DNA from: Rhizopus sp. PT2906
Taxonomy: Eukaryota; Mucoromycota; Mucoromycetes; Mucorales; Rhizopodaceae
Length of the DNA stretch: 22,503 nt
NCBI GenBank assembly: GCA_025529335.1
Contig: JAMYHX010000604.1
Span: 1-22,503 of the forward strand
Direction of reading: 5' to 3'
Positions within the stretch are counted from its first letter, which is position 1; each line of letters starts with the position of its first letter. This document shows, in pieces, positions 1-10,278 of the stretch. The notes under the pieces are model-generated. The model saw only the letters and a program-made list of their open reading frames with translations. It did not search any database and was not told the DNA's origin. Position numbers and translations under genes: made by a program.

Positions 1-132
1 CAATACCACGGTTACGAGCAACGGCAATGACAGCCTGAAGATTACCAAGATCAATACCCTATTAAGGCACATGTTAGTACATACATATATAAGTTTCAGT
101 ATATGTGCTTCATTACTTACAACAACTGACAT
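1..132 (-). CDS. Hsp110/Sse1-type Hsp70-family chaperone, 5' end only
   Basis: Two exons are visible on the minus strand. A 12-nt first exon (132-121) encodes Met-Ser-Val-Val. A 62-nt intron (120-59) follows, with a GTAAGT donor, a perfect TACTAAC branch site and an AATAG acceptor, and the second exon (58-1) runs off the window. The joined start contains GIDLGN followed by AVARNRGI. The first block is the ATPase phosphate-1 motif of the Hsp70 superfamily; AVARNRG in place of the usual Hsp70 continuation is characteristic of Hsp110/Sse1, the cytosolic nucleotide-exchange factor and holdase partner of Hsp70. Only about 23 residues are visible, so the subfamily rests on that motif. A heat-shock element upstream fits a chaperone gene. 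Identity is inference from a short stretch but the splice model is clear. Confidence 0.8.
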   Translation of the reverse strand, partial: MSVVVSNEAHILKLIYVCTNMCLNRVLILVIFRLSLPLLVTVVL

Positions 133-662
133 TCTATTCTTTCAAGTTATTTCGGTTTGAAAATAAAAAAGAGGACTAAAAACAATTTTTTCCCAATTTA
201 AAAAAATTAGGTCCAAGTTTGAGAAAGGGTTTAGACTGTAAGCCAATCAAAAGACTCCAGATTAACTTTCTACAACTTTCTCGGAGATTCTAGAGAGAGA
301 GTCACTTTGGACTATAAATAAGCCACGCTAAAGAACTACAAGTCTCAATGGCTTTATATCTTCTTTATGTTTTTTTTTTTTTTCAGCACTGATATGTTTG
401 AATTCTATTGCTTTGTAGAAAGAATAACAGCTTGCTTTTTGTTGTTGTAAAGAGCGCTTAAAAGGAAGAAAATAGAATGGATAAAAAGGAATATTCCAAG
501 CAATCGAAAGAGAAAACCTTATTTTTTTTTTATGAGTTTGTATTATTATTATTAACAACTGTTAAATGATGTATATTTTGAAAAAGGGAATGTTGCAGAA
601 AATGAGGGTGTACACACAAAGTAGAAATACAACTGCTACTTTTGACAATAAGAATATAAAAA
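133..662. other. Intergenic spacer between the chaperone 5' end and the urease 3' end
   Basis: Apart from the heat-shock element and CCAAT box, this stretch holds a plus-strand TATAAATA (313-320), a T run (370-383) and otherwise AT-rich sequence. The plus-strand TATA has no credible reading frame after it: the first ATG (348) gives 14 codons. Urease 3' untranslated sequence must occupy part of the right side. No further gene is seen. Confidence 0.6.
268..297 (-). promoter_or_regulatory. Heat-shock element array upstream of the Hsp110-type gene
   Basis: TTC occurs at 268-270, 278-280 and 288-290, exactly 10 bp apart, with GGA at 283-285 and GAG at 293-295 in the intervening half-helical positions. 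This is the TTCnnGAAnnTTC layout of an HSF-binding site, with imperfect GAA units. It lies about 135-165 bp upstream of the start codon at 132. A CCAAT box (243-247) is nearby. Function is inferred from spacing and neighbour. Confidence 0.55.
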
Positions 663-3505
663 TTAGAATAGATATACAGATTGAGTTAAAGGTAAAGACG
701 ACACAGGATCACAAACGCATTCTTGTCCATCAGCCATTACTTTGTATGTCTCAGGATCGACTGTAATCTTTGGCATGGCATCATTTAATTTCATGTCTGC
801 CTTAGTCACAGTACGACATCCTTTGACGGCCTCTATACGTTTACGTAACCCATAAGCTTGCACAACGCCTTCATCCAAAGAAAGCTGTGACACAAACACT
901 AGACTCGAAAATGATATACTAGATGGGTAGGCTCCATACATAGGTCTTGAGATAGTAGGCTCTGTTGTAGGAATAGATCCATTTGCATCACCTGTTTATA
1001 AATATTTTTAGCCTTTGTAAAGGAAAACATTAAAAAAAAAAACCAGCTTACCCATTTGACCCCAAACGATAATACCTGCCTTAAGGATAAGCTCAGGCTT
1101 GGATCCAAAGTATTCAGGAGTAAAGCAAACTAAATCTGCCACTTTGCCAACTTCAATGGATCCAACCAAGTGACTAATGCCGTGAGCCAAAGCACTGTAA
1201 ACAAAAGGAATTAGAGAGTGTAAACGATTATCCTCTTGCGTTACTTACACATTAATGGTATATTTAGCGATATATCTTTTGATTCTATAATTATCTCCCT
1301 CTACACCTTCATCTTGCTGTAATTTACCACGCTGTTGTCTCATCTTACTGGCCGTCTTCCAGGTACGAAGGATGACTTCGCCTATTCTACCCATCGCTTG
1401 TGAATCAGAACTGATCATGCTGATGGCGCCCATATCCTGCAAGACATCCTCTGCGGCAATTGTCTCGGCTCTGATTCGACTTTCTGCGAATGCGACATCT
1501 TCTGGTATAGATTTAGATAAATGATGGCATACCATTAACATATCAACGTGTTCATCTAATGTGTTTGCAGTGAATGGTCGTGTAGGATTTGTAGAAGATG
1601 GCAAGACGTTTGGTTGACTACAGACAGTGATAACTACAGGAACATTAGTCTCATTTTTTACAACAGGCTCATATGACTTATACTTTACTATCTGGGGCGT
1701 GACCTCCTCCGGCACCCTCACTATGATAGGTATGGATAGTTCTTCCTTTAAAAGCATCGACAGTTGATTCTACAAATCCAGCCTCATTCAAGGTATCTGT
1801 ATGAATGGTAGCCTATATATATAGAGAAAACAATAAATTCTACAAACTTCATCTTTAGCCTTTAAAAAAAAACAAGCAAACAAACCTGAACATCATACTT
1901 GTCGCACACTTGCAAACATGCATCAATGGCTGCTGGTGTCGTACCCCAATCTTCATGTAGCTTTAATCCAAGACAGCCTGCTTTGATATGTTCAACCAAC
2001 TCTTCCTGTCGTGAGCAATTTCCTTTTCCAGTGAAACCAAAGTTTAAGGGAATATCATCTGTCGCCTTCATCATCATTTCAATATGATGGCTTCCTGGTG
2101 TACAGGTTGTTGCATTTGTACCTGTATTTGGACCCGTGCCTCCTCCAATCAGTGTTGTTACACCGCTTGATAGAGCCTCATAACATATTTGTGGACAAAT
2201 ATAATGAACGTGTGAATCAATAGCACCTGCCGTAAATATCTTTCCTTCCCCTGCCAGAGCTTCTGTACCTGCTCCGACAACCATTCCAGGAGTGACACCA
2301 TCCATGACATCGGGGTTACCTGCCTTACCGATACCGACAATAATACCCTTCTTAATACCAATGTCCGCCTTATAGATACCGGTATAATCAATGATCAATG
2401 CATTTGTAATTACCAAGTCAAGTACTTCATGATCTAATTTCCCGGTTGCTTGACCCATACCTTCGCGCAACACTTTACCACCACCAAACTTGCACTCATC
2501 ACCATACACAGTATAGTCTTTTTCGACGCGAGCCCAGAGTTCTGTGTCTCCCAAACGAACAAGATCACCTGTCGTGGGCCCAAAATGATCTGCATAATAT
2601 TCTCGATCGAGTGTCGTTGATGATGCTGCAGTTAAGATGGGTGCATTCACATCATGCTTAAATCCTCTTTCTACAAGTTCTGATACAATGGTAGGCAAAC
2701 GGATGAGATCCAGTGGTCCCGTGGCTAAATTGTTGCCACCCGTAATCACCTTGTTACCCCCAATCTCTACCAGTGTCACTGTTTTGAAATCGCCTGGTTC
2801 AAAACGAACAGCTGATCCAGCTGGAATATCTAGTCTCATGCCATAAGCCAAAGCTCGATTAAAATGAAGAGCCGCGTTGGCTTCAATAAAGTGAAAATGA
2901 GATCCAACCTATAAAAAGGTTAATCAAAGATGCCTGTCAATCGGTTATATTACCTGAATAGGTCTATCGCCGTAGTTTGTGACAGACAATGCTATCTTTC
3001 TTCTACCAGCGTTCAATTCGATCGTACCAGGCTTAACAATGATAGCACCTGGTGCAGATTTTCGGTCGAGGTTGTCAGGTAATGGAAATTTGTCTTGTGA
3101 TGGAATAGGTAAGAAACTTCCATATAAGGCTATTTCAAGATTGCCATTATCAGTACAAATAGGGTCGTGTACGGTGACAAGATAAGTGCCATCCGGAAAT
3201 GTGCCTTCTACTTGTACTTCATGAAGCGTATGGATCACATCCGGCATGACGTGTCTTCTACCCAGCATCTGTTTTCCGATATCCATCAACTGAGCTACTG
3301 TATAGACACCGTCACGCATCATTTCGAGTAGTTGAGAAGCAATTAAGGCTGTTGCCTCTGTTCTGTTCAACTTGACGCCACGTGCCAAACGCTTTTGTGC
3401 AAGATATCCAACTATGATACATTATATTAATAATGATACTACTGTCTGTCTTTGATTACCTTGGTGTAATAATAGTTTATCTAACTCTCTTGGCACTAAA
3501 CGCAT
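663..3505 (-). CDS. Urease (single-chain, nickel-dependent), complete, seven exons
   Basis: Hydrolyses urea to ammonia and carbamate in the cytosol. Exons on the minus strand: 3505-3460, 3411-2954, 2908-1886, 1812-1689, 1633-1249, 1194-1052, 991-663; they sum to 2508 nt, giving 835 aa, the usual length for plant/fungal ureases in which gamma, beta and alpha parts are fused in that order. It starts MRLVPRELDKLLLHQ and ends LTQSVYLF, both typical. Expected active-site residues are all present: nickel ligands His401, His403, carbamylated Lys484 (GLKLHED), His513, His539 and Asp627, plus catalytic Cys586 and His587 (MVCHHL). Introns are 45-76 nt. The 55-nt intron 1688-1634 splits GAT-A/TT and shifts frame, so reading through it would give a false upstream sequence. 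No urease accessory gene (UreD/F/G type) is in the window. Expression under nitrogen control is suggested by GATA motifs upstream. Confidence 0.96.
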
Positions 3506-3621
3506 ATATGTATATAAAAAGAAGAGAGAGAGAGAGAAGAGAGAAATAAATAAATAGAGGAGGTAGACGTATATTTTTTTCCCCTGTTTATCTATTGTGG
3601 TACAAGTCACTCGGGATATAA

Positions 3622-3627
3622 GATAAG
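3622..3627 (+). promoter_or_regulatory. GATAAG motif in the urease promoter
   Basis: GATAAG lies 117 bp upstream of the urease start, and a TTATCT (AGATAA on the other strand) lies closer, near 3589. GATAAG is the core of sites used by AreA/NIT2-type GATA activators that switch on nitrogen-scavenging genes in fungi. The link to urease is plausible from position only; such hexamers are common in AT-rich DNA. Confidence 0.35.
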
Positions 3628-4183
3628 CAGAAAGCGCCGGTTTATTCCAAGTAGTCTATATTTAAATTTCCAACGAACAAGAATCAAGATTATAACAAAG
3701 GGGACTATATGATTTACGCGTCCCATTGTTACTTAGGTAATAATGACTACCATATGCAAATGATGGTCAAGTAAAGTGTACTACTACCTGATGTACGCTT
3801 GTCACATTGTTGTCTGTTGTTGAAAAAAAATGATGAGCCGAAATTGATTATAGTGAATGATGATTTATTAATTGACAAGTCAATATAAAACATCTATGAT
3901 TATTGATGAGCAACCATAAATGTTGTCATTAAAGTATCTTTGATGTCTCCAAGTTAGAGAAAAAAGGATAGACTTGTTTTTAAAAGCGATCGCTCTTACT
4001 TTTGTCATACATCCTCAATCTTTTTTACCATTTATGGAAAAATGATAACCAATAGGAACATGAATTATTGTTATTATAAATAAAGAATTCAATGGATGTG
4101 TCTGGACACATCAAAATAAAGCCAAGCCAGGGGGGCAACTCATAAAGTAGGATGTCAAGAAAACTCTCATATTTGATGATATC

Positions 4184-4220
4184 ACATTCGTATACCGTTC
4201 TACTATGTGAATACGAATGT
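4184..4220. repeat. Perfect 10-bp inverted repeat (hairpin)
   Basis: ACATTCGTAT (4184-4193) and ATACGAATGT (4211-4220) are exact reverse complements separated by 17 nt. No run of T or reading frame is attached that would make it a terminator. Role unknown. Confidence 0.7.
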
Positions 4221-4821
4221 ATCAACCAGTCTTCCTTTTAAGCATCCGATTGGCTTAATAGTCTATATAAAAGTAAATGCAGCTCATAAGAACGTCAGTG
4301 CAAAGTAGAGAGAATGTGTGTATGTGTTTGTGTTATGGTTACAATATATTAACATACGTAGTAAGTCTGTTGGTTATAGACGTGACTTGGTTGTAGCGTG
4401 TTTTTATATTAATATATGATATACTTTGAGCATAATACTGTGTCGGAACTTGCAGTCACGCTGCTTGTGTCCTTTTCTCCAGGAAATGTACACCATTAAA
4501 TGAAGAAGAATACTTGACGTGTTTGATATAAATCATTATAATAATTCGAATATAATCTTACAGTAGAGCATACATTCTACTTTACGTACCTCTATCACAT
4601 CTGAAAAGAACAAGAGTGCCAACAACAATATTCACATTGACGACATTAATATAATTAGCAGTCACAGATTCTCTACCCATATAAAGCGCACATAAACTTA
4701 ATTTAATAACATTGAGCTCTTCTTTTTATAAAGACGTAATTCGCAAGTTGTCGACTAATGCAATATGCCATTATGGTGACCAGTGTCAACCAGTGTTGAT
4801 GTCATCTTCTTATTTGAATGA

Positions 4822-5184
4822 ACAGTCAAAGAAGCCTCGTCAAAGACAGAGATTGGTGCATCTAGGGAGATAACCCCCGAGAGCTCCCTTCTGTGTAAAT
4901 ACCAAAATGTTAACATTGCATTTTTAGATGGCGATTGCGACATTCTCTCCTTTTTCAACAGGGCATTTACGTCAAATTCTCCTGCCAACGATGAGAAAAG
5001 GATGTTTAGTTTGGAAATTCTAAGCTTGGAAGAAATATACAAGCGAACGACAAACTACATTGGACGCTTTAGAAACGAAAAAGATAACCTACAATCGTTC
5101 ATTTTATGGGTCAAAAAGTATAATCCTGCGTTTATGTCAGTGGATGCCAAAAGACTGCGTGTTAAGGACGATAAAGAAACGTAG
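4822..5184 (+). CDS. Unrecognised open frame, possible gene fragment or 3' exon
   Basis: A 120-codon frame stays open from just after a TGA (4819-4821) to a TAG ending at 5184, unusually long for such AT-rich spacer. It has no early ATG; the first Met codon is at 5002, which would leave 60 aa. The sequence looks protein-like: an acidic/Cys stretch (FLDGDCDILSFFNRAF), then a charged, amphipathic part (SLEEIYKRTTNYIGRF, FILWVKKYNP) and a basic tail. An AACAG sequence just before the frame (to 4825) could be a splice acceptor, with a short candidate first exon at about 4774, but the donor would be weak. An opposing frame (5042-4755, 95 codons) overlaps it, which lowers confidence. No domain recognised. 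It could be a relic of a decayed gene. Confidence 0.3.
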   Translation, partial: TVKEASSKTEIGASREITPESSLLCKYQNVNIAFLDGDCDILSFFNRAFTSNSPANDEKRMFSLEILSLEEIYKRTTNYIGRFRNEKDNLQSFILWVKKYNPAFMSVDAKRLRVKDDKET

Positions 5185-8100
5185 TACAGATTAGAAAGCG
5201 AAGCATATATGTGCTAAGTGAGAAACACTGGGGTGTGTTATTAGAAGAAATATAATAAAAAACAATATGCCTTATGCTGCCTTTAAATAGTGACAGAAAT
5301 TGACAACATCATAAATCTATTACCACATCATTTAACGAAGATTGCCAATTAAAAGTAAGAGAATTATACAATAATTGGTTATGCTCGATTCTTCATTGAA
5401 TGAATTCTCTGGAGAGTTTTATGAAACGGTCGGGTAGAATCAACAAGGAAGGATATATGCTGTGGTGTTCTTTTTATTCAAAATAGCGAAATTTAATACT
5501 AATAAAAACAATAAAGAAATACAATGACAATAGTTATTATTTAATCTTAATGAGCAAGGTCTTGATAAGGAGTGGGTGGGCGAGTGATATCCTTGTTGTC
5601 TTACCCTCTGCTCTATTGATCAAAAAAAAAAAAAAAATCAAGACACACAAATTTAGTAAGCGTGTTCAAGACAGATGGACAAAAAATTGATCTCCGTTTG
5701 ACAGTACGTTTACACAATTCTACACGTGTGACATGAGCAAATTTGACTTGAGTCTTTAATGAATTGAGGGATATTATACTTTTAAACATGGACTTACTGT
5801 AGGACCTTTACTTTAAAAGTCACGCTTTGAACTTGGCTGCAAGTGACAATACATATAAAAAAAGAAAGGGCATTATACATTTTTTATTAATCATGTCCTT
5901 TTTATGAGTGCATCTTTTACTTACATAAGCTTACCGTGAGATTATTAATCAGTGCGTCTATAAACCAGACGATTGAGAAACACGCACTACCTAGTTCACG
6001 TCTATGAAAGGTTCTTAAATACCTCTTTACCAGTTGGCGATAAACCTTATCTAACCATCTTTGCTATATGTGTATTATTTCTCTCATATTCTCTCTCAAA
6101 TAAGCCTAAAAAGTTTATTGTTTAAAGGAGCTTATTTGTTATTTTATTTTTAAAATAACGTGACATTGAATTTGCTTTTATTACAAAAAGATGAAGAAAA
6201 GGTGTTACTTGAGGTGTAACACAGGTTTATGCGAAGGATAATTAATTAGAAGTCTCGCTCAAATCAAGTCCGCATAGAACAACTTCACATCATAGTATAA
6301 AAATCGTTGCTGATCTAAAACCTGAAGCATCGCGTTTATTTAAAATATCGATCTATCATACAATGTTACGCACAAGAGGACTTTGTAATGACATACTAAT
6401 TTCTTTCCTTTTATTAGATAAGCGATAGAATAACCCACAAGGTTTTTAAATAGAAAGGAAAGCGGAAGGGGACTATTTAAATGAGATCAACTCATGGACA
6501 TTGTTTCATATTGACAACTACTTTGTGTATACATAAATTACTCTTTTATTATATAATCTTGTAGCATATAAAGCTTTACGATATACTTTTTATACACTCA
6601 AAAACTCACAAGACATCATTCAGTAGTCCTATATTGGTCGAAATCCAGCTAATTCCAGACTGAGCATGATCTGTCAAGATTTTTAATTAAAAATTTAAAG
6701 TCAATTATCATCTCTTCCCTTTTTTTCCCAGTCGTTCAACAAGAGACAACGAGAGCATAGAAAATGCTTAAACAAAGAAAGAAAGAGAGGGAGATACGAG
6801 TTTTATAATAGGAACATAATTAAGTGAGTTGGATGAGTTCATATAGGGTAAAGATAACAAAAGAGTCAAGTGCTCCCTTGAAAACAAGCATGGAGATACA
6901 ATTTATCCGAACGTAATCACACATTTCAAATACCAAAGACAATGTATTTTACAAGAAAACAAAGTCAATGATCTGCATCTTGCATGAATTTCGGAATGTC
7001 AATCAATACAGTATGCATATTTTCTCTTTTTTTTTTTTTGTTTATAACCATCTAACTCCTAAAATATTCACAGTAAGAGATGTTTTGTGATTCATCACGT
7101 TTAGAAAGGAGAAGAAAAAAAAAATAAAAAGTTCAAATTATTGTAGGACAAGGCATAATCATAAGAGTGCTACAGTAAAGATTTATTGTCACGTATCAAT
7201 CAAAATATCTCCAAGTACAACAGAAGAACTACATGTGATACTTTCCGAATAGCCTTTCGCGATATACAAGCAAAATAAAAAAAATGGAATATTAAGAAAG
7301 CTTTGGTATCTGTTTGATTTGATTGAAGAGAGAGAGAAAAAGTTAAATTAGAGTGAATAATAGATATTGTATTCTTTGATCCTATCCTTGATCATTATAT
7401 TCTGGACCACTTTGGGAATAAAAAGATACAGGAATCTTACATAATAAGAGATAAAGAGAATTGTATATAAAAAACGTCATCACCTGTGACAAGAATCACT
7501 CGACCCATAGTTCGGGATTAAATGCAAGTGTAACTGCATTATTATCCTTCTCTGAAAAAGAGAAGAAGAAAAAAAGTAAGGGGGCAGCATATTACAAATG
7601 ACAAATAACAAGACTAGCCTCATAAAAAGAATAACGGAAATATTTCAGTCAAAGGGGAAGACAGAAAACGGAAATGAAGTGACGCTTAGGTCAGATTCTG
7701 TTTCAGTTTTTAAGGAGTCAAAAAAAAAAAAAAAAAATTCAAAAGGAGCACACCAGATGTTGTGCTATGATAATGTAACTCGAGCGCATAACGGTTTACT
7801 AAAAATAGATGTAAACAGATATCACGGACGTTGGTCGACACATGAAATGATCGACTAATAACATCTTGTACTTTTCTGCATTTAAAGTTGACAGCCCTAT
7901 TTAAAAACTGAGATATATGCAAGTGAAGCTTAAAGCACGTAAAGTATCTATTCTATTATTAGTATTCAGTTGTATATTTAAAATATTCAAGGAGGAAAAG
8001 AAGTGTACAGTCTAAGTTTTCTTGCCCGATATGATACTTTGCCTCACAGTTTTGATTGCTTTTTTGGGTCCCATAACTTTACTCCTTGCTACACAAGACA

Positions 8101-8744
8101 AACTTTATTCTCACGAAAGCTCTCTTTTGACCAGGGGACGCCCACGCACATACACACACAAACACACTGTAACTAGTCGGTCGCTTGGATTATGCGCTGT
8201 TCTTTTCTGTATAAATTTTTTTTTTTTTGAAAAGTACTCAGCAACTCAGTGTTGCATCTGCCGTTTCTTGACATCATATCCTAAGTGGGTTAGATTGACG
8301 CTTATTTACTTGTAACTAACGCCACTCTCATGCTTACAAACTCTATTCTCATTATGATTTGATCAAATTAGTACATGCTTACAAGGGAAACCTTTTTTTC
8401 TTGTGATTGTACATTCGTTTTGCCACCAGTGACAACGACTTTTGTGTCAAATGAACCTAAAATGTCACATTATTTCTCCTGAGGCTTTACTCCTTTTATC
8501 TTATCGCCCCCCTCAAATGTTTGTGCTCTCGATTGAAATGGGACTAATGAACCGAAAAAAAGAAGAGAAGAGGGGGGCAAGCGATGAAATCTTGCATAAA
8601 ATAAGCTTTTTTGTTTTGATCATCAAGTGAATAAAAGTGTTTAAACGTTTTATATGCAAAATGTACACAGCGTAAGAATACAGTCGTTTGCATTCCGAGT
8701 TAGTGTGACCTGAAAAATATATTCTCATCTTTATTCTTATGCGC
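5185..8744. other. Gene-poor AT-rich spacer
   Basis: About 3.5 kb with short homopolymers (A run near 5622-5636, T run near 7030-7040, A run near 7721-7736), no long open frames, no tRNA-like B box and no recognisable protein motif on either strand. Small frames at 7598-7858, 8022-8315 and 8442-8630 contain homopolymer-encoded Lys or Phe runs and look accidental. Some of this may be distal regulatory DNA of the downstream transcription factor gene. Confidence 0.5.
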
Positions 8745-8753
8745 TATATAAAT
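8745..8753 (+). promoter_or_regulatory. Candidate TATA box of the CP2 factor gene
   Basis: TATATAAAT lies 145 bp upstream of the proposed start codon (8898), followed by a pyrimidine-rich leader (CTCTCTCTCTCG near 8852-8863). Position and leader composition are typical of fungal promoters; no transcript data are available. Confidence 0.4.
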
Positions 8754-8897
8754 GGTAAACGTTCATCCCCTTTTGTATAGAAAGTATCCCTGTAAGAAAG
8801 TGACAAAGGATATTTAACACATTTCTTTCTCAATTTTAAAACTAGACCTTGCTCTCTCTCTCGTTTTTTATTAATTTACATTTCCTCACTTTCTGTC

Positions 8898-10245
8898 ATG
8901 TCATTTGGTCTATCACATTTGAGGCAACAAAGTCAAGAGGATTTCTGTTATGACATTATGCCTTTGGATATTGGATTGAATGAAATGGAGAGGTAAAATA
9001 TCTTTAGAATACCAAAGAAGAGTGCGAAAGGAAGAAGGGGGAAAGGAGAGCAAAGAAGAGAGTAAGAGAGGAAGAAGAAGAGAGAAGAGAGAGAGAGAGA
9101 GAGGAAGAAGAAGAGGAAGAGAAGGGAGTTAAGTTTTTACAAACCGGTTTGCACAATATTACACTGCATAAACTTTAGTATTGATTTATTTAATGCAAAT
9201 AACTAAACATTTATCTTTTTTTCTTTCTTTTTCTTTTCTTCTTTTAGCGCTCTAGATTATCGTGTAATGTCGAGGAATATGACTAATGATAGGAATACTA
9301 CGTCGTCGTATCCTTCCATTCATCCTGATCTACCAGCATTTCACAATCCTACTTACTCTGATTGGCTAGTAAATAAATCACGACATTCTTTTATACTTGA
9401 ATCAAACCCACCATTGTATCCATCTACACCCACTGCATATCCAATCTACAGTAACGCAAACACCCTGACCTCATCTACATCTCCATACCACAGTAATTTC
9501 TCCGAACCGAGTCAATCATCTCCCACTTTATTCTGGACAGCCCCCACGACAAACAGTACCCTCTTTACTACGGACATTGCATCTTCCGAGAATACGCCAA
9601 CGTCTGCAAAAATATCTTGCTCTTCTTCATCCGAAGTCATCTTTGATTCTGCTGAGGCTGAGATCGACGAAAGAGATTCTGACTCGCGGAATCCATCATT
9701 TGATCAGCAGTTCATGAACGTTTATCGATCACAACCTAAACCAACGGAGGATGCTTACTACAATAACAGAATATCAAAAGTTCATTCTCGATTCAAGAGC
9801 GCCAACGCTTGTTTGTCATCTTATGGCGAAAAGCCCAAACAAGAAAAGTTTCAGCAGTTTTTATCACCACCGCTACCCTCGAGTTCTTTAATGCAATCAG
9901 GGCAACCCCTGGCAGAGAGTAATAATACACTGACAGTTGGCAGTAAAAGATTAAGTAAATCGTAAGTATAAATCTGGTAAATAAACACGCAATGCACACA
10001 CATACATTCCTAAATAAATCAAGGAGAGAGCACGCACATACAAATCGAGAGGCAGTGAGGGCAAAAAAGGCTTATGCATAGGAGCAAAAGAGGGGGGAAG
10101 GAGACTGGACCCGAAGAAGAATACAAAAAGTTCGTACAAAGAGTATGTTATTAAATAAAGGGAGACACATAAAAGGCAAGACCGTACTGACTGTTGTTAC
10201 AATTGTCAATAACCCTTATACCATTTTTGTTCTCACTGTGCTCAA

Positions 10246-10278
<33 letters not shown>

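Larger units (their letters stand above)
3506..4821. other. Long AT-rich upstream region of urease
   Basis: It starts with a (GA)-rich tract (about 3522-3546, plus strand), which on the transcribed strand is a CT-rich leader just before the urease ATG, a common fungal leader feature. Beyond the GATA motif and a hairpin at 4184-4220 there is nothing recognisable. Short reading frames here (for example 4025-4225 minus) lack family features. Confidence 0.5.

Noticed and set aside
328..558. 76-codon minus-strand frame and short plus-strand frame after a TATA motif
   Set aside because: Composition reflects homopolymers and simple AT-rich DNA; no domain, and it lies in the urease 3' flank/chaperone promoter.
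7598..8630. Three small plus-strand frames of 62-97 codons
   Set aside because: They contain Lys or Phe runs coded by A or T tracts, have no recognisable motif, and are overlapped by frames on the other strand.
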